Assembly (NCBI GenBank): GCA_037975125.1
Contig: CM075862.1
Location: forward strand, 13,713,125-13,777,124
Direction: 5' to 3'
Source of the DNA: Latrodectus hesperus
Lineage: Eukaryota; Arthropoda; Arachnida; Araneae; Theridiidae
Length of the DNA stretch: 64,000 nucleotides
Position 1 is the first letter of the stretch; each line of letters begins with the position of its first letter. The translations under genes and the position numbers were made by a program. A model generated the notes under the pieces. The model searched no databases, was not told where the DNA came from, and saw nothing but the letters and a program-made list of their open reading frames with translations. Below are positions 1 through 13,300 of this stretch, piece by piece.

Positions 1-3000
1 TTTAAGATAGAGTTAAAAAGTTAAAAAAATTATTGTATTTTGAAAGGGAATTTAATACTATGTTTTCAAAATTATAATATGTATATACACATTATTTTAT
101 TAGAATCAATATGTACATTATTTTGCTACATATTTGATTCTTTCAAATTTTATATCATATGTGTATTTCTAAGCTGCAACAACTTTAAAATAATTTGCAA
201 AAAGGGAGAAAAAATAAACTGTAAATTGAAGTTCTGCATGTAATTCAAAACTAATTGAGTAAACTTCGAATGATTTAATAATGGATTTATCAACAGCTAT
301 TAAGTATAGTAATTCAAATATCTTTCTCATAACTATTAAAATACATATTCAGTATCAAACGTTCTTTTATTGAATTTATAAATATTTTTAGAGCTTTTCA
401 GAAACATGATGCTAACTATTATGCCATTCCAAATTTCTTGCAAAATATTTGCTACAAAATCTGTGAGAAATTAAATTTGAATTATTATAAATTTGTTCAT
501 TTTACTAGTGAGACTTGTAGTTAATTTAAATACTTCTATTAAGATAAATGTCTACTTCAAAGGCAGTTGAAAAATTTTTTTAAACCAGATATCTAGTTTA
601 AAAAAAATGACTGAAAGGATTAAGTATTTTTTAAAAAATAAAAAGCGATTATTTTAATGTTTCATTGTAAGTTTTCAATGTTTTTAAATTACTAATCTTT
701 ATTCTGTAAGTAAGATATAATCTGGAACGTGATTTTCATGCAAGAATAAGATCAGACCAGAATTTTAACCTTCTGTCTTGTCATTAAAATTTCCTTTTAG
801 AATTGTTTTAATTATGTTTTTATCATAATTTTTAAATGAAAGTTTAACAACAATAGCTAATATTTTAATAAAATATAAAACATAATTATATCTATGAAAA
901 ATAAAGAAAACTTCATTTTTAAAAATAAATGAAAAATTTCAATTTAAGAATGCTACTAATTATGTGCAATGGGCAGAAGAGAGAAGTACCTAGAATGCAC
1001 TTGATGCCTTTCCTTTTCAACTGACTGTCGAGACAAAATTGTTATGATTGATAATAGTCTTTTATTGGCACCAATGGCTTTTTTAAATCGACTTTTTTCC
1101 CATTTTTCTTATACATACTGTAAATTTTGTCTTGCAGTTATATTAAAGTTTATATGATTTAATAATATGTACATAATTTATCTTGGGGAAGCCTTCTTTA
1201 ACTTAACTATGTATATCTACTAAGGAAGTTTCCCTTTTATTTTTAATGTAAGCTATTGATATTTTGTTGTTGTGGTTGGGATAAGATATGTTTTTATCTT
1301 CATAAGATATGTTTTTATCTTCATACACATCAGAATTTAGGCAGTTAGGACAATTCAATGATGATTTGTAACTAATAAAAAAATAAAAATTGAGGTGCTG
1401 GGTAATTACCCTAGTTGGTATTATAATATATTTGATTCCAATGAGGCTTTCTCTTAAATAGTGTTACATGCTTAACGTGAGAGCATAAAAGTGTCATTTC
1501 TTCTGAATTTTTTTATAGTGTGTGGCCAATCTATTATCGCAAGTCCCATTTCTTCTGAATCTGTAATAGTATGTGGCCAATATATTACAGTGTTGCTTAA
1601 ATTTTTGCTTCAAAGGTTTCAAGGTATTTGGCTGGTATTTAAGCAATTTAGTTAAGTATTTGTATAGCAACCATCATTATCATCAAAGACTTTTGATAAT
1701 AGGGAATGTACCCATCGTCTTTGTTCGGATGTGTTCCAAATTTCTTGCCAACAGACCATATAGTTTTAATTAAAGACAGACTTTAGGTGGTACTTGGGCC
1801 ATTAGGATGTCAGTAATTTGCTGAGATTCTGTTGTTTCTTTAGACAGTATATATCAGCTGTTTTGTTTCCTTCTGATCCATCATGTTTTTTTTTTATTTA
1901 TTTACTATTTGATTTCCAGATATGTTGATGAAAAATTTCTATGTTATTTGGGGAGAAGAATGATTTGAGTAATCTGATATTTGTATTAATGAGTTGCATT
2001 CATTCCATATAGTAAAGTTATTTTTTATATTTAAACATGTGCTTTGATTAGTCTAGTAAGTATGCAATAAGTTGGTTACATTTAGGTTGCACTTAGTATT
2101 TTAACATTTTGCTTCATAAAATGTTCGTTTTCTGATAATACAGTAATTTTATCAGCTGACTTTTATTTCTGGCAGAATCATATTATGTATATTGCCTTTT
2201 AATTATAATTATTTCAAGATAAAATTTCATATAACTTGAAATACTTTGTTCATGTCTAAGTACTGTTAGAATTATTAAATTTTAATAGTACTTTTAAGTC
2301 AAGTTTATATTTTAATTAAATACCTGTAAAATTTCAATTTCTTTTTCTTTTATTTCAATGGGTGTAAAATTTATAAATTATGCTGGATGTTCCTTATGTT
2401 TTAAAGTTTGAGTAAAAGGCATTGAAATAATTATTTTTAATGTCTTTTAATTATTTTTTTATTTTTATCTGATTTTATTAAAATATGTTTGTACAGATTT
2501 GACAATTAAAGGTCAATTTTGTTTATTTTATGAAATTTGCATTGGTTTTATTAATGTAATAGAAATGCTTTTTAAAATTTATTACATTTACTTTTTGTTA
2601 AATTAATGGAGTGTTTTAAATCCAGTTATGAAATTTCTAGTAATTATTAATATATTAAATCGACGTGCACATAAAATTATTTTGAAAAGAAATTTTTAAC
2701 AAATTTATTTTTGCAGTTATTTTAAGTAATGTTTTTCAACAATTTCAATACCAATTAAAACTGAAATAATTAAAAATAAGTACTTTTTTTAATAGTCAAA
2801 ATAAAGAGATTTTATGAGGTATTTTTCTGCTAAAAATAATTGATGAATAGCACATTGAATTGAGCAACAGAATTTGGCTTATTTCACAAATGTCCATGTC
2901 TGATTTCCTTTCATGTTTGACTTGACCTTGCATGTCTTTTACAAAAATTATTTGCACATATTTATGAGATTTTATTTCACTGTGAAAAATTGTCTGCATG

Positions 3001-4172
3001 AAGAATTTTATTTTTACTGTAGCTCTTAGATGTATATAAACTATTTCAAGAATTGGAAAATCATTTCTTTTTATACAGAGCATAGACAACAAAAATGTAT
3101 TCATGGTTTTCTTATATTTCTAAAAAAATTTAAATGATCAAGAAAAAGTATGAATTGATTTCTGTTATTCAACAATGTTCTGTTATTGATTACTTACAAT
3201 TGCATAATTGCTCATTTGATTTTAGCAACAAGCACATTGATAATTTAAAGGTTGCTGAAATTACTTTTTTGTATGTAATTGACTGTGCCTTTTTTAAGAT
3301 ACTAATTTAAAGACCAAATAATTACTTTAGTCTTTCATTAAATAATCTGGTTGGCGTATATGCTTAATTGATTCATTTCTCTCAAGCCTATAATCAAGCA
3401 ACTTTCAATGCTGGATGATTGATTTTTTGTTTTAATGTGTTTTGTCAATCTAGAGTCCCCAAACTAATAATGGCATGATTGTTGCTCTGGCTTTGCTTCA
3501 GTTCAATATCTTATGGGTTTGCTTCTTATCTTAGATATGGATTTCTAATGGTTTGAAAGTCACTGAAATTTGCTTTGATCTAATTAGCCCCTGCATGCAA
3601 AAATTAATTGTTGAACGATAAACTTATCAAACTGACCTGACAATTGTAGATATTTCTCCCAGAGTGCACTGGGCCTTTGACTCCCTCACCATTCCTATGC
3701 ACTTTGTATTGTATTCTTACACAAATGATTAAATGCGCAATCATTAGCACATATCATTTAATTATTTGTATAACTTGCTGAATCAAAATTACTAGTCTAA
3801 TTTTGTTTCTGTATTCAGTTCTTTCTGGATGAAACAGTCTTGCAATAAATTTATTTTTATATGAAATCTTATATAAAATGAATTATTATTTTAAACCTGA
3901 AGTTTTCTCTGTTATATATAACTCATTAAACAGGTAATAATTACTTAATCTATTCACTCTGTAGGTTGCTGCATTGATTGCATGATTGATAATTATTAAC
4001 AAGACTGTTAGAACCAAACCTTTATATAATTATTTATTACCTTATAGAATAATTTTATTGTTAACTAAATTTCTTCAATTTTATATTTATTGAAATACTA
4101 AGACCTTACTTTTTGTGAATCAATAATTCTGATTTTGTAAAAAAATATTTTAAATCAAATAATTTTTTGCAG
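1..4172 (+). other. AT-rich sequence upstream of the first Rsk exon found, probably intron
   Basis: I searched both strands for the missing N-terminal kinase exons (P-loop, VAIK strand, HRDLKPEN) and saw none. Reading frames here are short and protein-poor. Two small direct duplications occur: about 21 bp repeated at 1284-1325, and an imperfect ~45-bp copy at 1495 and 1548. Because exon a starts in the third position of a codon, this is intron rather than promoter. Confidence 0.7.
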
Positions 4173-4350
4173 CATTTTGCTGGATGCTGATGGACACATC
4201 AGCCTTACAGATTTTGGTCTTTGTAAAGAAGCATTAAGTGATCAAAAAGCATACTCATTCTGTGGTACTGTGGAATACATGGCACCTGAAGTTATTAATA
4301 GGAAAGGTCATACAACTGCTGCTGATTGGTGGTCATTTGGTGTTCTTATG
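4173..4350 (+). CDS. RPS6KA: Rsk exon a: N-terminal kinase catalytic and activation loop
   Basis: Follows a TTTTTTGCAG acceptor; the first base finishes a codon begun upstream. It encodes [11 protein letters not shown], the DFG motif, the activation loop [15 protein letters not shown] (Ser in SFCGT is the PDK1 site by homology) and [10 protein letters not shown]. It ends at ATG|GTACTT, phase 0. Reading continues open for 33 codons into the intron, but that part is not kinase-like. Confidence 0.95.
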
Positions 4351-7300
4351 GTACTTTTATCACTTTTAATGTTTCTCAATTGCATGAATATGCTTGAAAA
4401 TTATGGAGAATTAAAAATATTTCTAAAAATGAATTTTTTTCTGTCTTAAAAAGTAAATTTGAAAATTTAAGCCTTGATTTGTTACTTTCATTCCTCATAT
4501 AATCTATGGATACCACTTTTCTATCCTGATGGTAGATTTCAGATTCAGAAAGATTTAAAAGTAAATTTTTTAATCCAAAAATTTTGTCTTAAATGTTGAA
4601 TTCTTAAATTTTTACTATTATATTTCAAAACAAAATTCTAGTTGTCTGAGATTTCTTAACATGATTAAAAAATAATTCAGTTGAAGCATCTGCAAATCAA
4701 TGTTCAGTTTGTTTTGGACATTTGATAACCATAGAATGAGTTTAGTTCATCCATACCAAGCAATTGAGAGCTGACATGATTAAATACTGCAGTCTCTCCT
4801 TTGAATTTTGCTGTTACTTTGCAATGCGTAATTTTTAAAAAAATTATTTACAATTGAGATTAAAAATATACAAAACTTTGTTTTTTCCTTCAGTAGGCAG
4901 ATTTTGAAACAATTGTAAAATTGCAATGTATTTTGAAAACTTGTTATTAATATTAAGTTTTTTTCATGTTTCATGAATAATTAACAAAAAACATGGAATG
5001 GAATAAAAAGTCATTGGAACAATGTGTGACAGTGTATATATATAAAATTTCATTTTTTATGGCTGCTTGAAAATGATTTTCATATTTGAATAAATGTTGT
5101 ATGTTAAATTAAAATGATTGTGGAATTTAACTTTTATTTATTTATATCCTACATCAAAATTTACTTTTATTTAAATTTTGCTGGTTTAAAATCAATTATA
5201 CTTACTATTTTGTTATGTTAAAGATGTATCATTATTTTGCAGTTTGAAATGTTAACTGGTGCCTTACCTTTTCAAGGAGCTAATCGAAAAGAAACTATGA
5301 TGCAAATTTTAAAGTAAGTTTTATAATATTAAATTAGTTAATAGCTTTAATATAATTCATATGTATTCAAGATGAACTTTTGAAATGATTGCCATTTTGT
5401 TTTATTTATTCCTATAATTTAAATTAAATGTTTATAAATATTTAAGCTTTAGCAGCTATAAACATGTAAGTTTTTTGGTAGAAAAAAAGTTTTAAAATAA
5501 GCAATATCTGAATACTTATTTTATATATCATGCTAGATAACTCATTGTTTTTCACACTGCTTTGTAATTGCAATTATTAAAAAAAATTTTTTTTTTAACT
5601 ATTTAGTACTTTCCCATTATACTCCTGCTTATGATCATGTAAAATACAATATTTATTACAGAGAAATATAAATAATATAATGTATATAAGATGATTTTAA
5701 TGTTTCAAAATTTTATTTTAAATTAAATATATTCCAGTTGAATTGTTTTTTTTTGTGTAAAAAATTACTGAAAAGTGATACACAAAGCTGAATAAGCTAG
5801 TTGGTGCAAAAGATGGCTTACTGATAATTTTGTTGGTTAAACGGAACATTATGGTCTCAGGTCACCAAGAGCAAAAAACAGCCAAATACAGCGAAATTTA
5901 ATTTTGTTTCATTGAAAAAAACATACTATTATATTATACTTGCGTAATTGATCATCAATGCGATTTTTAAGCTGTTTCCACCAGAAATAAACATTGGTGT
6001 TTAAACAAGTTTTGCCAATAAGTGATAATTATTTAATTTATAAAATGTAAATAAAATGTTTGTATTTTATAGTGGTTTCTAAAAACGTAAACTTTTTTTA
6101 AATAATGCACGATGCAAATGGTATATTTACAACAGTAAGTTTTGATTTTTTATTTCAGTTACGGTGATTATCGATTGCGATAGAATTGAAAAGTACCTAC
6201 TATTTTTACGTTTACTATTTTGAATAATAATTAATCTGAATGTTTTTTAATTGTAAAATATGAAAATTCAACCATATTCTTTGAGTAATTTCAATGCCTA
6301 GTAATATTTTTAAGCATTTTAGTCTAACAGTATTCATTCTTAAAGTATAAATAATTCAAAATATACAGCAACTTTGTATAACTCTATCCTATCAAAAGTT
6401 TCAATAGTTCTATAGCTCATTAAACTACTATTTACAATACTTTCTTGAAAATACTATTGAGAAATAAATCACGATATTTGCTATGGAATGCTTTGAATTT
6501 TTGAGAGTAAATTAATGATTTCTTTATTGAATTAATAAATATTATTTATGGTTGTCATTTATTTTAGTAAGTGTCTTAGAATAAGGAATAGTTATAAATA
6601 CATTGCCACACTACTAGAATGATAGGCTAATTAATACCAACTTGAAAACATTTTTCTCCTTTTTAAATGAATTAAATAATTATTCATTTAAAAAGGAGAA
6701 AAATGTTTTCAATAATTATTTGATTTAAGGGCCAAATTTCTTAGTGAAGGGAAGAAATATACCTAATCCCTTATTTTATTCACTTTTTAAAATTATACTT
6801 GTGACTTATTGCTTTTAATTTTATTAACAATGTTGAGATTTATTTCATATTGTATTTCTTTAATCTTTTTGTTCATATCTTTCTTTAATTTCTTTGTTCA
6901 ATTTATTGCAAAATTTTTGTTACTTTCTAAATACTTTTTTGTGTTATTTTTTCATTGCAATAATCACAGTGGATTTATAATTTATTCTTTAAAACAATTA
7001 ATATATTTTGCTTCCTTGGTATTTTGTATAAATTAAACTTTTCCATTTTAATTTATAAAAAAAGTGTATTATGTATTTATTTTTAGAGCAAAATTAGGAA
7101 TGCCTCAGTTCTTAAGTGTTGAAGCTCAAAGCTTATTACGTGCTTTGTTTAAAAGAAATCCAGCCAATAGATTGGGTAAATTTTATTTTATATATTTTTT
7201 ATTGGTTATGTAGCCATTAACTATGCAATTGTAGTTATTGTGCTTTGCTAATTTCATAAGATATTTAACACCTTAAATCTTTCTTAGAAGTCAGTCTCAG

Positions 7301-10300
7301 TTCTAAAGTAAAATTAAAATATTGTGCTTTTTTATGCCTTTTTAGAATTTCACTGCTTTTTAAGGATTTGTAATAAAATCAGAATTCATTTTTATGAATT
7401 TGTTAATATTGAAATTATTTTAAATTTTAAAGCTTCTGGTCCAAATGGTATAGCTGAGATGAAAGAGCACCCTTTTTTTGAAACAATAGATTGGCAAAAA
7501 TTATATGATCGCCAAACCAAACCTCCTTTTATCCCTGCAGTTTCTAGATCAGATCATACTGCCTATTTTGATAAAGAATTTACTACACGGACACCAGAAG
7601 GTAATAAATTTGTCCTATTATATTGAATTTTCAATTTTGTCTTTAAACTTATAGATAAAAAGAGATATTAAAACATAATATACAAATGTTTATGATTTTG
7701 TGAATATTTGTATATCTTAAAATAAAATTGATAAAAAATAAGATGAGTATTTTTTTAAAACTGAAATTCAGTAATTTTATTATTCAGCTTTAACTTTGTC
7801 AATATTATATAGGTGTTGAATTAATATTGATGTAGGGAAAATACAAAATATTAATAATGAAGAAAATTTTCATTATTTTCATAAATAAGAAAAGATTTTT
7901 AAATACATTTTTTAATATTTCTTAGGAATGTTATCCTGTGTTGCCAATGTGGATGATTTGATATTTTTTAACATGTTAAATTTGTAAATAATTTTTTTTT
8001 AAATAACAACTAATTTTTCTTAAAGCATTTATGTATAATTTTGATTTCTGAAAAGATAGATAATTTTATTTCTATCATAATATTTATTTAAAAGTTAGTG
8101 ATTTATATAAGGAAATATGAATGAATTATTATTTAATGAAATATAGTCTGAAATCATAAAGAATTTATAAAGTATGCATTATATATTTACTATACAAAAC
8201 TTGCAAAAAACTTCCTAAAAAATATGATGGCCAGATATTAACTTAAAAAAATATTATATAAGAAATATAACACAGGAATGAAAAAAGTATTTTTGCTTTC
8301 AATTCTCCATAAAAAATTGATATCTAATACTGTTGTAATTTAAAATTTATTTTAATTAGAAAGTCAACAAAATGTAATATTTCTAGTTATAGTAATCAGA
8401 AATACTAGATTTAGCGCAATTTTGAAGTGTCTTTTTATTTACATTGATCAATTACCATGATATTGTGCTTAGAGCAGAAGTTTGGTACATAAACCCATCA
8501 ACATATATTGTTAAATGATCAGAATTATTCAAAATATTGATAATGATGTGAAACTGAAAGTTTTTGTTTTACACCATAGTTTACAATAATTAAAAATGTT
8601 GTTGAAAATAGTGAGAATTAGATTTTGCGTCACATAATAATCAAATACAAAAACTTAAAAATTTGAAGCCTTGGTTTACTTGCTTTTACTTGAAAATCCT
8701 CATAGCCTGCTTAGAATGTTACAAAATGGAAAAACAAGAATATATCATAGTAAATCATGAGTTGTTTTATTTTATTAGAACCAACTATTTCTTAAAATGA
8801 AGTTTTATTTTAAGTTTATTTATGTACTAGCAATTCAATCAACTAGTTGACAGTAAAAAAAGTAATAAGTAATATCTAATCTAAACTTGTAGTTTTTATT
8901 TATAAGTGGGATGATTGTATTGATAAGTTCATTTCTACTCAGAATAAATTAACTTTTGAAAAGTTTCTGCCAAAAGTGTATGTTCAAAAAAATTTTTAAT
9001 GGTCTTGAGATTCAAGCAGCTGGAACGTTTTGCTGATAAAATTATTTAAGTATTTATTTGCATGTGTAATCCATACTTTTCCAATATTTAATATCTAATT
9101 TTTTATAACGAATAAATGTCTGCTATGATATTATAATAAAAAATAGTTTACTCATCCTCCGAGGCTTACTTATATTTGCTATCTCATTGAACTATCCTGT
9201 TATGATTACAAAGTGGTGCATAAACAATAAAATAGAAATTCACGTTTGAATGATGAAAACATCGGAAGAATGAAAATATGATGATTATAACTTATATATT
9301 TCATGTTTATAAAGTTATAGCATCTTCTTAGATTTTTTTTAACTGAAAACTAAATCAGTTTTTATAATTTTATCCAATTTTTGCTTAGCTTTCTGCAAAT
9401 CTGATTTAACAGTGAAGGATGAGTTGTAAACATGTGTAACCACAAAAATATTGCGTAAACAAAAACAAGTTAATAAAATATTTCATTTTCTATTTAATCA
9501 ATAAATTTAAGTATTTCTTCAGTTTATTTTAAAATAATAAGTTCAATTAAAAGGTATATAATAGAAAAAATTCCCAATTCTGAACTTGATTATCACTTGC
9601 AAATGATTAGTTGTAAGTTTTCCATTCTTTTCGTGAAAAATGATTCTCTTGTCTTCATTAGAATAGAAATAAATTTAATAACCAATTCTTTGTTTTGCTA
9701 ATTCATAAATATTGTTCTCATAGGAATCTAAATTGTGCATGTTTAAAGTTTTTTGATTAATACTCTTATTATTTTATAGTTAATGTATTCTCTAAATTTC
9801 TAATAAGCTGCTTATTCCTTTTTTCCATAAGCAACTTATTTTCATAAAACATATATTATTAATTAATTTATAATAGCTTTTTCACATGCCTAGATTTGTA
9901 CAATGTTGATTGCTTTTGTTTCAGCATATTAAAGAAGCAAACTAAAACAATACCATATTGTTATAAATTGTTAATTCAAACTATAAATAGTGGTGAAATT
10001 GTAATATTTTTAGTAAAAAATTTGCTATGCGATAATAAATATTAAAACATGATTTTATTGGGTTTGAAATTTTTAGCTTGGAAATGTGTAAGTTTATTTT
10101 TGCGTTAATCACAAACTTATCACTTTAATGTAAATTTATCATCTAAAGATAATGTAAATGTATTTAATATACTCCACAGTGTATTTAAAGTTTTCAAAAT
10201 ATTTAATTCAATGGTGCAGAGAGAAAATTTCAGTGTTTAAAAAATTTAACAAGTTAAATCAATATGTAGAATTAAAATACATTTAATGTTCATTTTGTAG

Positions 10301-13300
10301 AGAATTAGGTCTTTTATTTTGTCTTAAGTTATGAAGAAATAGCTGACAAAAGCAATGTTGAATAGTATGTTTTAATTTTTTGAAAATTTTGTGTATTCCT
10401 ATTTAGTTTTCTCAATATATATGTTACTTTTTTGCTATGGTAAATTATGTTTTCTTCTTGCATCTTTCATGCTTTTTTTAAAATTAATATAAAATTTTTT
10501 AAAATATATATTGTAGTATACAAAGCAATTCTTAGATATTAATTTTACTATTTAAAACTTTTTATTGGATGAAATTAGTAAGTAGTTATATTTATGCTGG
10601 ACTATAAATTTTATTTTATGCTTTTTTTATAAAATAAAAATTTTAAAACTACATTTATGATTTTTTTTTTACATTTTAAATTTTAAATGGTTATGTGAGG
10701 GTGATGGTTTTAAATTTTTCAATTCATTTCTTGTTTATGAAGGATTAAAAAATTCATCAGCTTTTAATGTCCTGAAAATTTAATTTGAATTTATCTAAGA
10801 TTGAGATGTATTTTCTCCCAATTTATTAAGAGTTATTTTCGAAAGTAAATTTAATTTACTTAAATTTTAATATATTTAAATTTAAATATTTTCAAAAGAA
10901 AGTTTAGTTAAATTTATCAGCCTTTATTTTAGGGCAATTTATGCTTGGTATTTGTGTGTGAATCTTTTAAAACAGTACATATGTTGTACATAATTCTAAT
11001 ATGTAATTGCTTTCAATTTGGCTATAAAAGTATTTATATTTAACTATTGAAAGAGCGATAAATATTAAATTTCAGATTCACCTGGTTGTCCACCGAGTGC
11101 TACAGCTCATGAATTATTCAGAGGATTTAGTTTTATTGCTCCTAGTTTTATTGATGAAACCTGTGCAATAAATAATGAAAATAATCAGAAAAGTCAGGTA
11201 CTCAAATATTATGTATATTTTACTTTTAGTTGTGTTTAAATTTGAATTAAAAAGTTCAAATTCAAATTTTTGATTTAGGAAAATTTCTGTAATACGAATA
11301 TTTATATCCTTTTAAAAATGATTTGTAAACTTTATTTTTCAATTTTTTTATTTTACTAACTTTTTGGTGTTTAATCTTAATTTTTGATGTTCTACACTTA
11401 AATTGATGATATCTTCATGTGAATAATATGTCTTAGAAAATTATTTCTAATTAACATTCTATTTAATATTTTTTCAACCTAAGTTAATATTTACGCTTTT
11501 TTTTAAAGTATAGATTATACAAACATTAAACGATTCCAAATTTTTATGAAAAGTTTAATTTTAATTAGTATATTTTCATGTGTCATTATAAAATTTTAAA
11601 GTTAGTTCAAATTTCTAGAGTTTTAAGAAACAGATGTAATTTATTTTATTGAATTTTTTTTATTAATTTGAATAATATTTTAATAAGTATTTCGTAAAGT
11701 ATAAGTTATGAATGCAAAATGATATTTTTTATACGGGAATTTCAATTTCTGGATTATCTATTCAATTTTATGACATTGTAGATTTATTTTACCTTTTTGA
11801 ATAAATGTTTATAATTTTTTCACTATAATTGAATTTTTTAACTCATAGAATATTGGTAAAAGTTTTGTTGCCAAACACTTCATTACCAAAGATTATGATA
11901 TTAAGGAAGAACTTGGTAGAGGTGCCTATTCTGTTTGTAAGAAATGTGTATATAAAGAAACTGGAAAAGAATATGCTGTTAAAGTAAGGAATTTCATATT
12001 TGATATTACATTTTTTTTATATAAAATAATTATTATCTTATATGTTCATTTTTGATAATCAAATATTTATTCCAAATCACAAACTTTTTCAATTTTTTTT
12101 GAATGGTTATCAACAGTTATAAAGGATTTGAAAAAAATATAGTTCAGAGTAAAAATTTTCTTAAAACATCTTGAAACTTGAATTTGTCATTTTTTTGGAG
12201 GGAACTGTTTTAAAAAAATTTTTAATTGAAGGAATTTATTAAGACTCATAAAATTGGAATTCTTTTACATCAAGGTTAAACTTTAAAATTTTTGAAATAT
12301 GCACAGATGTAAAGTGTTAGGGAAAAAAAATTAATAGGTGAATTAAAAAATGTGATCCATTTTATCTTAATATGATTTTTTATTGGTTATTTCTACTCAG
12401 TTTATAGTAGAATAAAGATAGATAGAAAAATGTAGTTTACACCTAAACATTGTGCTATTATTTTAAAATGAAGTTAAATCAACGATGCATTTAAGTTCTT
12501 CAACAAGTATTTGGAAATGAAGATACATATTGGGCTACTGTATTCAGATGGTTTTTTAATTACTGAATAAGTTGCAATTCTCTTCAGAATGAAATCACTC
12601 TGGAAGGCTATTGTGAGGTTCAATGTATCAGCCACTATACTTAAATTTATTCTTGAAGAATCACATCTAAAATATTAATTTGTGGTTGAGTTTCACTTAA
12701 TTTTACTGAGGACCAAAAGGTAAAGTATGTCGGAATCAATAAAGAAACCTGTAAATTAAATAAAGATTGTGATCAATGCATTACTTCTTAATTGATGATG
12801 AAATGTACATACCATATTTTGATGTTACATTGCCTAAGTGATTACCTTATTGCCCAAATACTTTAGCTTAATTGAGGCCTGGGGTGAAAAACTTCTTTGG
12901 AGCCCCCCTCCCTTTGTTTCACAGCATCAAACTTTCTATTCGATTAAAGAATTAAATGCTATGATATTACTTATATTTCTTTTTAGTAATATTGCTCAAT
13001 AAAAAATATTAGTTCTTACATATTTTTAAATTTGGAATCCACTTTGGAACTCTAACTTCTGATTTAATTAGCTCTCGTGTTAAAAATTACTTTAGAATAC
13101 CAAGTAAAATTAAACACTTCAAGCATATTTACATAGAAAAGTAATTATCCATTTTAAGTTTAAAATGTTTAAATTTTGTAAGTATTTTGTTGGCAACTTT
13201 TCTAATTGTAACTTTAAATGTATATATGTTCTTTTTAGATAATTGATAAATCTAAGAGAGATTGTGAAGAAGAAATTGAAATTTTATTTAGATATGGTGG

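Noticed and set aside
2796..3104. 102-codon minus-strand frame upstream of Rsk exon a
   Set aside because: No recognisable domain, no support from splice sites, and it lies in AT-rich intron-like DNA. Probably chance.
4351..4449. Extension of Rsk exon a into the intron
   Set aside because: The sequence after GTACTT stops resembling a kinase, and exon b supplies the expected FEMLTG continuation in phase.
7324..7626. 100-codon frame taken as one exon
   Set aside because: Only 7433-7600 is kinase; the first 36 codons are intron read through, with a clear AG acceptor at 7431-7432 and a donor at 7601.
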